From positions 1 to 24,502 of the forward strand of contig LARN01000027.1 in the NCBI GenBank assembly GCA_000980495.1: a stretch of DNA of 24,502 nt, read 5' to 3'. The translations under genes were made by a program, and so were the position numbers. Source of the DNA: Acinetobacter sp. N54.MGS-139 (lineage in GTDB: Bacteria > Pseudomonadota > Gammaproteobacteria > Burkholderiales > Burkholderiaceae_F). Within the stretch, counting starts at the first letter, position 1. The number at the start of each line of letters is the position of its first letter. Positions 17,705 through 24,502 of this stretch are shown here, in pieces. The notes beneath the pieces are model-generated. The model saw only the letters and a list, made by a program, of their open reading frames with translations. It ran no database searches and was not told the origin of the DNA.

Positions 17705-17792
17705 ATTATCTACCTCGTGGTTTGAGGTGGTTGTGAAAACAACCGTTTATCCTGGTTGGAAACCCTGCTAGTGTCCCTAGCAGGTTTTTTTT
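17705..17792 (+). ncRNA. Candidate small RNA with intrinsic terminator
   Basis: Three hairpins follow each other. The first has CTACCTC (17710-17716) pairing with GAGGTGG (17724-17730). The second has GGTTGT and ACAACC (17729-17744) around a GAAA tetraloop. The third is a textbook terminator at 17764-17784 followed by eight T. No gene lies upstream on this strand that would need this terminator, and no reading frame spans it. A TATTAT at 17704-17709 could be a -10 box, but a good -35 is missing, so the 5' end is approximate. I do not recognise an Rfam family. Confidence 0.5.
17764..17792 (+). terminator. Strong rho-independent terminator
   Basis: CCTGCTAG and CTAGCAGG pair perfectly around TGTCC and are followed by eight T. 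It is the clearest terminator in the window and sits more than 300 bases before the next plus-strand gene. Confidence 0.9.
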
Positions 17793-18097
17793 ATTCTTTT
17801 TTCAGCCGAAAAGATCAGACAATTATTATTTTTTCTTAATACAAACCTTGTCTCGCAAGGCGTCCGGTTCGATTTTTCTTCATCCCGGCGTATCTTCCAG
17901 CCTTGGGAATTGATTTGATCCATCATCGCCGGCCGATTTTTCCTTCTAAAAACTCTCTTTTCTTTAGCCGGCTCATTTTTTGAGAAAAAGCTTTTGTTCA
18001 ATCGTGTTGATTTTGGGAATGCGAGTTCATCAAGCTTCGTTTGAATCCTCATATTCCGTCTAAAATTTCTCTAAAACAAATTTTTGCGGAGCCAACC

Positions 18098-18340
18098 TTG
18101 TCCGATTCAGATTTTCAGCAAATATTAGATGTCAAAGGGTTGAAGTGCCCGATGCCGATGCTTAGAACGAAGAAAGCACTGGCTAAGATGCAGCCGGGAG
18201 AAAAACTACTGGTTCAGGCAACCGATCCCCACGCCTTACGAGATTTGAGCCAGTTTGCCGATCAGACCGGCAACAAGCTCCTTTCCTCTTCTGACGAGGA
18301 CGGCATTATTAATATAGTGATGCAGCGTAAAGAAGAATAA
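18098..18340 (+). CDS. tusA: TusA/SirA-family sulfur-carrier protein
   Basis: This 80-residue cytosolic protein has the family CPMP motif at 17-20, in which the cysteine carries persulfide sulfur for tRNA thiolation, molybdenum cofactor work or other sulfur transfer. The TTG at 18098 is chosen because GGAG lies 6 bases upstream and the length then equals that of the family. A start at 18041 would add 19 unrelated residues. The gene ends 29 bases before an M20 peptidase gene on the same strand, so the pair may be co-transcribed. Which sulfur pathway it serves is not shown here. Confidence 0.88.
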   Translation: MSDSDFQQILDVKGLKCPMPMLRTKKALAKMQPGEKLLVQATDPHALRDLSQFADQTGNKLLSSSDEDGIINIVMQRKEE

Positions 18341-18369
18341 CGTCACAAACCTACAGCTAAGGAACTCTC

Positions 18370-19683
18370 ATGACTATGCCCGTCAAAGATGCACCCTTCC
18401 TTGAAGAACGAACCGCCGCTGTAATGGAGAGCGTCTTCAACGACCCGATTGTCAAAAAGGCCCTTGACCAGGCCGTTCCTCAGGAAATTTTTACGATCGA
18501 GGAACAGATCGAAATTTGTGAAGTTCCTGCTCCGCCTATGAAGGAGCAGACCAGAGCCGCAATGATTGCTGAGAAGATCAACAGTTACGGTCTGGAATCA
18601 TCTATTGATCCGGTCGGCAACGTAATTGCCTGCCGCAAGGGAACAGACCCGGATGGCCCTGTCTGCGTTATCAGCGCGCATATGGACAATAGTTTTAGGG
18701 AAGGAACCGACACTACTGTTCGCCGCCAAAACGGCAGACTGTTTGCGCCCGGTATTTCCGATGCATCCCGAGCATTGGCCTGCATGCTTCAAGTCATTCG
18801 TATGGTCGTCAACAACGACATCAAGACAAAAGGAACGCTGCTGTTCATTGCCACAGTAGGGCAGGAGGCTGAAGGCGATCTTCGTGGCGTAAAACGTATT
18901 TTCTATAGCTCCGGAATTCATGTCGACGGCGTCTTGGTGTTAGACGGTGCTGATCCGGGGAGACTGCTTTATGGATCCGTGGGATCTAAACGCTACAAGG
19001 TTGAGTACAGCGGTCCCGGCGGTCACAGCTATCTGAATTTCGGTCAGTACCCGAGCGCTACACAGGCGCTTTGCCGAGCAGGAGCGCTTCTTGCGAATCT
19101 TCAGGTTCCGGCGGAACCGAGAACGACTTTTACTTTAGCGACTTTAAACGGCGGCTCTTCCGTTAATGCCATCGCAGAGCATGCCGAGTGCGAGATCGAC
19201 CTGCGAAGCGAAGACGCACAGATGCTCGATGGACTTGTTCAGGAAGTCCTGCCTTTGTTTGCGTTCGGCGCCCAATTAGAAAATCAGCGTTGGAACGTTA
19301 CGGATCCGGCCCTGCAAGTTAGATGCAAGGTGACGCCGATCGGTCACCGCCCGGCTGCGGTATCCAAACCCGACAGCCCGGTGCTTCAAGCTGCTAGGGC
19401 TGCCCAAATGGCCTTGGGCATTAAGCTGACGGACTTTACCAGCGCTTCTACGGACCAAAACGTTCCGATGTCTCTTGGAATTCCTTCGACTACCTTAGGC
19501 GGGGGCGGAAGAGAGGGATTCAACCATTCCTTGTCCGAATGGTTTGAACCTGTGCGCTCCTACGAAGGTCCGCAGCTTTGCCTGCTGACTGCTTTGGCTC
19601 TGGTCGGGTTAGAGAGCGGTTCGGAACCGCTCCTTCCGATCTACACGGCAGCACCTAGGGAACAATGGCAGGACAGACTCTAA
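18370..19683 (+). CDS. M20-family metallopeptidase homologue with Gln at the general-base position
   Basis: The 437-residue protein has the M20 two-domain layout: catalytic, dimerisation (about 205-320) and catalytic again. Metal-site residues are present: His104 and Asp106 (SAHMD), Asp131 (GISDAS), Glu166, Asp192 and His386 (GFNHS). His219 (GPGGHS) starts the lid domain. The usual Glu-Glu pair reads Gln165-Glu166 (VGQEAEGDLRG), so the general base of characterised members such as carboxypeptidase G2 is Gln here. The residue could come from a real change of chemistry, a pseudoenzyme, or a shifted alignment with Glu168 acting instead. AAGGA lies 6 bases before the ATG. Substrate is unknown, with peptides, N-acyl amino acids or carbamoyl compounds possible. 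Confidence 0.85.
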   Translation: MTMPVKDAPFLEERTAAVMESVFNDPIVKKALDQAVPQEIFTIEEQIEICEVPAPPMKEQTRAAMIAEKINSYGLESSIDPVGNVIACRKGTDPDGPVCVISAHMDNSFREGTDTTVRRQNGRLFAPGISDASRALACMLQVIRMVVNNDIKTKGTLLFIATVGQEAEGDLRGVKRIFYSSGIHVDGVLVLDGADPGRLLYGSVGSKRYKVEYSGPGGHSYLNFGQYPSATQALCRAGALLANLQVPAEPRTTFTLATLNGGSSVNAIAEHAECEIDLRSEDAQMLDGLVQEVLPLFAFGAQLENQRWNVTDPALQVRCKVTPIGHRPAAVSKPDSPVLQAARAAQMALGIKLTDFTSASTDQNVPMSLGIPSTTLGGGGREGFNHSLSEWFEPVRSYEGPQLCLLTALALVGLESGSEPLLPIYTAAPREQWQDRL

Positions 19684-19697
19684 TCTAAGAAAAATTT

Positions 19698-19721
19698 GGG
19701 ACCGAAAGGTCCCGTTTTTTT
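19698..19721 (+). terminator. Terminator of the tusA-peptidase unit
   Basis: GGGACC and GGTCCC pair around a GAAA tetraloop and are followed by G and seven T, 15 bases after the peptidase stop codon. Confidence 0.9.
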
Positions 19722-20115
19722 ACCTTTGGGTCCAATGGAAAAAACTACCCGAGGTAAGGCGAGAAGACTAAGAAAAAAAAATAGTTGAGGGGATATTAAA
19801 ATCATTCCATTTTTCTTCTCAAAATACTTATCTTAAGATTCTTAAGAAATTTATTTTTGTATTGTGATGGCTTATCGTTAATACTTTTCCAATATTGGCT
19901 GTACACAAAATAAAATCCAGCACAATAGGGGTTTTCAAGGTTTTAGTAATTTCCCTCCTTATTGTATCGGAGGGTGCGATGTGACCTTCCTCATAGCTAT
20001 CTCTTAAGAAAACTTAATGTTAAAATTTCTAACAAGAGGTTCTTGGATCTCTATGATTCTGAGAAAACTTATAACAACCCCTCTTACTCGAATGTATTTT
20101 GACTTGGAGTACCAA
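19722..20115 (+). promoter_or_regulatory. Leader of the flavoprotein-cytochrome operon
   Basis: This region of about 394 bases has no gene of its own. Palindromic elements are TCTTAAGA followed by TT and CTTAAGA (near 19832-19850), CCAATATTGG (19889-19898), and CCCTCC pairing with GGAGGG around a 10-base loop (19953-19974). No promoter is clear. The long leader and symmetric sites suggest regulated expression, as expected for a respiratory reductase. Confidence 0.4.
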
Positions 20116-21618
20116 ATGAAGGTCTTTAACAGACGTAATGTATTGAAAGGCGGTTTAGTTGGCTCTATGGCAGCCGGTTTTGCTTCTTTCATGGGCGCTT
20201 CCCATGCAGCAGAACCCGCAGCAAAGGCACCCGCCCAGAATGATAAAAATACTTATGACGTGATCGTGCTTGGCGCCGGTCCCGCCGGATTGGTTACTGC
20301 CATCGCTGCTAAGCAGGCTGGTGCAAAGAAAGTAGTTGTATTCGAAAAACGCGACCGTCCTGACGGCAACGCTATTTTTGCCTTAGGTTCCGTTTGCGGC
20401 TGGGGCTCCCGTCATCAGAAAGAGCAGGGCATCAAAGATACCGCTGACGATTTCTACGCCATGATGATGGATGTTTCCAAGCAGATGGGCGACAAGGCTT
20501 TGAACCGTACTTATACCGATAATATTTCTGCCGGCATTGACTGGCTGGAAAAAGACATCGGCGTGAAGTTCGGTAAGATTCGTCCGATGCCGTATCCGCG
20601 TCTCGGCCGTACATGCCGTGTTGACGGCGAAGGTCTCACCGGCGGAGCCCAGCTCGTGAAGAAACTTCTTGCGGCTGCCGCTAAAGAAGGCGTTGAAGTT
20701 AAGTTCGAACACAAAGGTATTGAACTTCTCCACGACGACAAGATGCGTGTCACAGGTGTCAAGATTCAGACACCTGCCGGACAGGAAGAATATTTCTCCA
20801 AGGGCGGCGTTGCAATTGCAACCGGCGGTTTCTCCGCTAACCCTGAAATGGTTGACAAATACATCGGCGGCTGGGCTACCCGCATGGTGCTCCGCGGCTC
20901 CAAGTCCACAACCGGTGAAAACATTTCTCTGACGCTTCCGCTTTATGCCAAGTGCGTCAACATGGACCAGTTCCATGCCGGCCCGATTATCGGCGCAACC
21001 CACGTCAACCCTGCAGACGTCTTGAACTCCGGCTACGGCATCCAGGTCAACACTTCCGGCAACCGTTACATGGATGAAAACAACACCTATGTGATTAAAG
21101 CCAGAACAACCGCTCAGAAGACACTGGACAATACCGGCTGGGTTATCGTTGACTCCACTTGCCCGGTTCTCGATAAAGTTATTCCCAAATTCGATATGCT
21201 GAACAGCCCGTATGGTAAGGCCGACACGATCGAAGAAGTGGCTAAGCAGGCCGGTCTGCCTCCTGCCAAGATTGTGGCGCTCGTGAAGGAATACAACGAA
21301 GCGGTCAAGAACGGTACGTTAGGCAAGATGAATCCGCCGAACACCTACAAGAAACCGCATCTGATTGAAAAAGCTCCGTTCTATGCAGTTCCTCTGCAGG
21401 GCGGTATGACCGCTACATTCGGCGGCCCGCTGATCAACACGAAGGCTGAAGTTCAGAACTTGGACGGCAAGACCATTCCCGGTCTCTATGCAGTCGGCAA
21501 CTCTTCCGGCGGTATCTTCTTCCATAACTATGCCGGCGGCGCTCAGTTAGGCGCAGCCACCGTATTCGGAAGAATTGCCGGTAAAGAAATGGCTCAGAGA
21601 GCCGCTGCTGCAAAGTAA
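20116..21618 (+). CDS. Tat-exported FAD-dependent reductase of the fumarate reductase/flavocytochrome c superfamily, substrate unknown
   Basis: The 500-residue protein starts at ATG 20116, with GGAG 6-7 bases upstream. A longer frame from 20017 would push the signal inside. The N-terminus is a twin-arginine signal (NRRNVLKGG, residues 5-13, cleavage after ASHA at about 31), so it folds with FAD in the cytosol and works in the periplasm. The FAD site GAGPAG is at 53-58 and the C-terminal FAD segment ends TVFGRIAG. The substrate site departs from fumarate reductases. The region that normally has the proton-donor Arg in RGxGAILVN reads NSGYGIQVN. The carboxylate-binding Arg of NRLGGN is absent, because that region reads FHNYAGGAQL. 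It is therefore probably not a fumarate reductase and may act on another enoate, enone or steroid-like acceptor. The next gene supplies its cytochrome. Confidence 0.88.
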   Translation: MKVFNRRNVLKGGLVGSMAAGFASFMGASHAAEPAAKAPAQNDKNTYDVIVLGAGPAGLVTAIAAKQAGAKKVVVFEKRDRPDGNAIFALGSVCGWGSRHQKEQGIKDTADDFYAMMMDVSKQMGDKALNRTYTDNISAGIDWLEKDIGVKFGKIRPMPYPRLGRTCRVDGEGLTGGAQLVKKLLAAAAKEGVEVKFEHKGIELLHDDKMRVTGVKIQTPAGQEEYFSKGGVAIATGGFSANPEMVDKYIGGWATRMVLRGSKSTTGENISLTLPLYAKCVNMDQFHAGPIIGATHVNPADVLNSGYGIQVNTSGNRYMDENNTYVIKARTTAQKTLDNTGWVIVDSTCPVLDKVIPKFDMLNSPYGKADTIEEVAKQAGLPPAKIVALVKEYNEAVKNGTLGKMNPPNTYKKPHLIEKAPFYAVPLQGGMTATFGGPLINTKAEVQNLDGKTIPGLYAVGNSSGGIFFHNYAGGAQLGAATVFGRIAGKEMAQRAAAAK

Positions 21619-21631
21619 GAGGAGATCAAAA

Positions 21632-22012
21632 ATGAAAAAAACATTACTCGTTTTAGCTTCCGCTCTTTTCGGAATGAGCGTCGGTCTTTCCGTTTATGCA
21701 GCTGATCAGGCACCTGCCGCTGCTGCTCCTGCTGCTCAGGCCAAGACACTGGGACAAATTCACGGTGCTATGTGGCCGAAGAGCAAAGACGGCTATGTCA
21801 CTAAGTATCAGTGCATGCAGTGCCACGGTGACTATGACAAACTGGCTAAACAGACAGCCGATCTGGTTCCCAATCCCCATCATTCTCACTTGGGTCAGGT
21901 GAACTGCGAAGACTGCCATAAGGCCAACCTGTCTAAACCGGTTCTTATGTGCAACCAGTGCCATAACTTTACCATTCGCAAGGATGGCAAACCGATTGAA
22001 CTGGCCAAGTAA
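21632..22012 (+). CDS. Small periplasmic triheme cytochrome c, electron donor to the flavoprotein
   Basis: The 126-residue product has a Sec signal (cleavage after VYA23), an Ala/Pro-rich linker and a heme domain of about 85 residues. Three CxxCH motifs lie at 61-65, 92-96 and 107-111. His44, His83, His84 and His86 are available as distal ligands. Shewanella-type flavocytochrome c has a fused four-heme domain, whereas here the domain is a separate protein with three hemes. GAGGAG precedes the ATG at 21632, 13 bases after the flavoprotein stop, so the genes are translated from one mRNA. It would pass electrons from a membrane quinol dehydrogenase, not encoded here, to the flavoprotein. A bidirectional terminator follows. 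Confidence 0.9.
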   Translation: MKKTLLVLASALFGMSVGLSVYAADQAPAAAAPAAQAKTLGQIHGAMWPKSKDGYVTKYQCMQCHGDYDKLAKQTADLVPNPHHSHLGQVNCEDCHKANLSKPVLMCNQCHNFTIRKDGKPIELAK

Positions 22013-22031
22013 TTTAGTCTCTGACTAAAAC

Positions 22032-22071
22032 AGAAAATCCCGCAGTTCCTAAAGAACGAGCGGGATTTTCT
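22032..22071. terminator. Bidirectional terminator between cytochrome and DUF945 genes
   Basis: AGAAAATCCCGC and GCGGGATTTTCT are perfect 12-base complements, with an inner GTTC/GAAC stem. A and T tracts flank the GC core on both sides, so the element works for both convergent genes. Confidence 0.88.
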
Positions 22072-22086
22072 TTGTCCGGGGATTGC

Positions 22087-23337
22087 TTAGAAAAGACGGA
22101 CGCCGTTCGCCGTGAGAGTCAAATCGCCGTTCGGCGTGAGTGTCGGAACGATTTCAGTTGTATAAACACCTTTACCTTCGCTTAAGTAAGAGTTGCGCGG
22201 CAATGCCATGAGCGCAAATTGTCCGAGGCCGCCGTCGGATGTCTGAAGTCTGAATTTCAAAGATCCCAACGTATTGCCTTCGGGCTGCTTTTTAAGCTGT
22301 CCGCTGAAAGAAAGGCTTTCTTTGCCGACTTTAATTTCAGAGGGTTCAACCGCGGCCCAGGTTTTACCGGCAAGGATGCTGTTTCTTAAGATCTCTTCGG
22401 CCTGAGCTTCGTTCACAGGCTCAGGAGAGCAAATGAGCGGGAAGTTAGCGCAGAAGTCTGTTCCGAAAGCCTCTTGCACCAAGAAGTCAAAGAGCAGAGG
22501 TTCGGGCGGAAAATGCGCTGTTAAGCCGGTATTCCAGCTGTCAATGCCGACCTTTAAGAACCCACCGACTTTCAGGTGATCAAAAGTAATTTTGATGCCT
22601 TCTGTAATTTCAGATTTGTTTTGGCTTTGGTTGATAGAAACCAAAGTCTTGCCGAGGGTGAACTGTGTACTGCTGTCTCTGTAATCGATTCCGCTTACCG
22701 AAAAAGACAGAGCGGCGGCTTTGAGATTTCCGCCTTTGACAGAAAATTTAAATTCCGGATTGCTTAGAGCAACATTGCTTTCTTCTGAGGCCAAAGAGAA
22801 GATGTCTGTCTTGATGGAAGAATCTAGATTTTCAATGCGCAGGCTTCCGTCAGCCTGTTTTACTAATTTCGGGACGGCTTGGGACTGAATCGCGCCGAGT
22901 TTAAAAGTTTCGCCGTCAACGGTTGTTTCAACTGCTTTGCTGCTGAAAACCAATAACTGAGGAATAAAATGATAGTTAAAGGTCGTCTTAAGAACCGGCT
23001 GGGCAACTTCTACGACTTTCTTAAAGACTTCATTTCCGTCTCCTTTGATCGTGATCTCGCTTTCAGGCGACCAGCCGAACTTTACTTTACCGGGAAGCGT
23101 GACAGTGTCTTTATCCTTGGGCTGTGCATTTTTATTAAGGACAACAAACTCTTTGCTGAAAAATCCGTTGTTGACGATGTCCACTTTAACGGACTTCCAT
23201 TCACTGCCCAAATATTTGGGAAGATCGGATGCGTATTCTTGGAATTTTTGGCCCTGGTAATAAACCAGTCCGCCGTAAGCACAGGCACAGGCCGCGGTAC
23301 AAACTGCTACCGCTGCAGCGATCTTAGAAGAAGACAT
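22087..23337 (-). CDS. DUF945 (YdgA-like) family protein, membrane-anchored
   Basis: The 416-residue protein has an N-terminal hydrophobic segment (about 5-26) that anchors or exports it, then a long periplasmic beta-rich region. The order of segments, with YYQGQKFQEY after the anchor, FFSKEFVV, and later KITFDHLKVGG, is that of the DUF945 family, whose function is not established. The start at 23337 is chosen because AAAGG lies 6 bases upstream. An open frame reaching 23472 would add 45 residues lacking any signal and would overlap the neighbour. It lies 67 bases behind a lipoprotein gene on the same strand, so co-transcription is likely and suggests a shared envelope role. Confidence 0.8.
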   Translation of the reverse strand: MSSSKIAAAVAVCTAACACAYGGLVYYQGQKFQEYASDLPKYLGSEWKSVKVDIVNNGFFSKEFVVLNKNAQPKDKDTVTLPGKVKFGWSPESEITIKGDGNEVFKKVVEVAQPVLKTTFNYHFIPQLLVFSSKAVETTVDGETFKLGAIQSQAVPKLVKQADGSLRIENLDSSIKTDIFSLASEESNVALSNPEFKFSVKGGNLKAAALSFSVSGIDYRDSSTQFTLGKTLVSINQSQNKSEITEGIKITFDHLKVGGFLKVGIDSWNTGLTAHFPPEPLLFDFLVQEAFGTDFCANFPLICSPEPVNEAQAEEILRNSILAGKTWAAVEPSEIKVGKESLSFSGQLKKQPEGNTLGSLKFRLQTSDGGLGQFALMALPRNSYLSEGKGVYTTEIVPTLTPNGDLTLTANGVRLF

Positions 23338-23404
23338 AATGACCTTTGTAAGAGTAAATACGTACGGGATGGAGTATATCCAACTTGGCCAAAAGTTTTT
23401 GGAG

Positions 23405-24181
23405 TTATTCGACGAGCTCACCGCCTGTGTTGTTGTGCCATCCGTCGACCGGATCCGGAGCATTGGGTTCATCGGACGAACCTTCCGGAACGCCGAAAAA
23501 TTCTTCTAATGAGACTTTGTCCTGAATTTTCTTCATGCACTGATAAAAGAGCTGCTCATTGAGCTCATGCAGTCCAATACCGTCCCCTTTAATCGTGTAG
23601 TCCCAGCGGCTTAATTCGAAAGGCTTCTTTTTATATTCAGAATGAGGAGAGTCAGAAAGGAGCCCTGACTGGATGAAGACATTTTCTTCGGTCAGAGTCG
23701 AAGATACTTTGTGGTTCTCAGAGTTGATAAAAGTGATGCGCATTTTGCCGATCTTCCGTTCTGTCCAGCGGACGGTTGGAATAATCGGAAGGTAACGCAT
23801 CCCTATATCTTCCATCATGTCTGATATTTCGATATACACGGCGCCGTCTAGGCCTCGATCGGTAATGAGGGCGATGCCGTTTTTCTCAAGAAGATCGACC
23901 ATTTCTTTGCGGGTTTCATCGGCAAAGAGCCATTCGAAAGAGTCTTCAAGTGTGCCTTCTTTGCCTGTATCGACGCCTTGGACAATGACTCTTAGATGAA
24001 GCGTGAGATTGAAAGGCACAGCAGGGCGCCTAATTTCGGATTTTTCTACAAGTTTGGCATTGACATCGAACCAGCCATGCTTAGGAGAAGAGATGGAAGC
24101 GGTTGTGCTGGCGATGCCTAACAGCGTGCATCCTTGAAGCAAGGTAGCAGCGAAGAGAAGGGAGGCAGCCAGAACTCTCAT
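23405..24181 (-). CDS. Lipoprotein of unknown function
   Basis: The 258-residue precursor has a type II signal peptide with lipobox LQGC (15-18), so Cys18 would be lipidated. Thr at the next position favours outer-membrane sorting. The mature chain is mixed alpha/beta with charged segments (KKKPFELSRWDYTIKG) and an acidic, asparagine-rich tail. No domain is recognised. It is the first gene of a probable two-gene unit with the DUF945 protein. Its 5' side is close to the repeat that bounds the window, so its promoter lies within 24182-24327 or in the repeat. Confidence 0.75.
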   Translation of the reverse strand: MRVLAASLLFAATLLQGCTLLGIASTTASISSPKHGWFDVNAKLVEKSEIRRPAVPFNLTLHLRVIVQGVDTGKEGTLEDSFEWLFADETRKEMVDLLEKNGIALITDRGLDGAVYIEISDMMEDIGMRYLPIIPTVRWTERKIGKMRITFINSENHKVSSTLTEENVFIQSGLLSDSPHSEYKKKPFELSRWDYTIKGDGIGLHELNEQLFYQCMKKIQDKVSLEEFFGVPEGSSDEPNAPDPVDGWHNNTGGELVE

Positions 24182-24327
24182 AGCAAAAATCCACGAATGA
24201 CGATGCCAATATTAACTGAAAGGTCCTGAACAGTCGTTCAGAAATGACTCAGAGCGCGTGGAGAAAGCGTGAAAAAGGCTGTGAGGCCTTGAGATATTAA
24301 TATAACTAATTGAATTTAATAGATAAC
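24182..24327 (-). promoter_or_regulatory. Upstream region of the lipoprotein gene
   Basis: No gene is visible. CTGAAC and GTTCAG (24226-24241) form a perfect hairpin around AGTC about 45 bases before the lipoprotein start, and would lie in its leader. A clear promoter is not seen. Confidence 0.3.
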
Positions 24328-24502
24328 TGAAGTTTTGCGTTTCTAGATCTTCATTATTTTAAAAATCCTCAATAAAACATAAGGTTAATGTTGAAATCGA
24401 GGGTTTTTTGTGCTAAACTAGATCATTATATATGGAGATCTATCAATGACAAATCCGAAGCTTCCTCCGATTCTGATCAATAAGGCAGGTTCCGTTTATT
24501 AC
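24328..24502 (+). mobile_element. Right copy of the 175-bp terminal repeat: end of a probable insertion sequence
   Basis: This copy is inverted relative to 1-175. It includes the outer TGAAGTTTTGCG edge, the shielding hairpin (the gene-side arm has GAGGG instead of GAGGA, still pairing through a wobble), a TATATA-containing promoter-like stretch and a ribosome site. The flanking bases just inside (AAC here, AAT in the complement of the left end) differ, which fixes the element edge at 24328. Confidence 0.6.
24446..24502 (+). CDS. Start of the repeated gene, probably a transposase (partial, runs off the window)
   Basis: Nineteen codons identical to those at 57-1 on the other strand, with GGAG about 7 bases before the ATG. 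Only the N-terminus is present, and the family cannot be named from it. Confidence 0.5.
   Translation, partial: MTNPKLPPILINKAGSVYY

Larger units (their letters stand above)
17111..18097. other. About 1 kb without a convincing protein gene
   Basis: This stretch is AT-rich and separates the divergent NSS operon and tusA. It must hold their promoters. Two open frames (17434-17664 plus, 17777-18052 minus) lack usable ribosome sites, have unusual composition and resemble no family, so they are not called. The one well-structured element is the small-RNA candidate ending at 17792. Confidence 0.6.

Noticed and set aside
17777..18052. 91-codon open frame on the minus strand
   Set aside because: No ribosome site is seen, the translation is Arg/Lys-rich with no fold signature, and it runs antisense into the T tract of a strong terminator.
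20017..20115. Longer start for the flavoprotein
   Set aside because: The extra 33 residues would bury the twin-arginine signal, and the ATG at 20116 has a good ribosome site.
20383..21003. 206-codon open frame antisense to the flavoprotein gene
   Set aside because: It is a shadow of a strongly supported gene, and its translation shows no domain.
23338..23472. 45-residue N-terminal extension of the DUF945 protein
   Set aside because: It would overlap the lipoprotein gene and precede the signal anchor, while ATG 23337 has AAAGG at the right distance.
1..24502. CRISPR array, tRNA or rRNA genes, prophage
   Set aside because: No regularly spaced repeats, no tRNA cloverleaf, no rRNA-like stretch and no phage genes were seen on reading the sequence. 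A tRNA or CRISPR search program could confirm this.

Overview
The window looks like a chromosomal contig from an asaccharolytic anaerobic gut betaproteobacterium of the Sutterellaceae (Parasutterella, Sutterella or Turicimonas type). This rests on gene content and is an inference. The content is a pertactin-like autotransporter, an iron-sulfur L-serine dehydratase, DcuC dicarboxylate carriers, tandem NSS amino-acid symporters, and a Tat-exported flavoprotein paired with a small multiheme cytochrome c. No sugar catabolism genes are seen. Genes have moderate G+C and the spacers between them are AT-rich.

Layout. Both ends carry the same 175-bp sequence in inverted orientation (174 of 175 identical). 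Each copy holds the first 19 codons of one repeated gene pointing out of the window, probably an insertion sequence at which the assembly broke. Next comes an autotransporter (457-3087). It is followed by a decayed, divergent pair: an adenosine-deaminase-like pseudogene (3143-4243, minus) and a dcuC-like pseudogene with two frame breaks (4454-5810, plus). A YbaK-type deacylase follows (5866-6339). It converges on a two-gene minus-strand unit, L-serine dehydratase then a YihY/BrkB membrane protein. A small secreted protein (9104-9448) converges on a Bcr/CflA drug-efflux gene. An intact dcuC (minus) diverges from rmuC (plus). A minus-strand operon of two NSS symporters and an unrecognised 108-residue protein occupies 14055-17110.

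The second part starts with about 1 kb without a convincing gene, holding one strong small-RNA candidate (about 17705-17792). Then come tusA and an M20-family peptidase homologue (18098-19683), and the flavoprotein/cytochrome pair (20116-22012). Last is a minus-strand pair, a lipoprotein and a DUF945 protein (22087-24181).

How the genes fit together. Serine and other amino acids would enter through NSS-type symporters and serine would be deaminated to pyruvate by SdaA. C4-dicarboxylates would be exchanged by DcuC. Electrons would go to an unknown organic acceptor in the periplasm through the small cytochrome and the flavoprotein. The most interesting points are three. The respiratory flavoprotein lacks the fumarate-reductase arginines. 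The deaminase-like gene has lost several metal ligands as well as its reading frame. The M20 homologue has glutamine at the general-base position.
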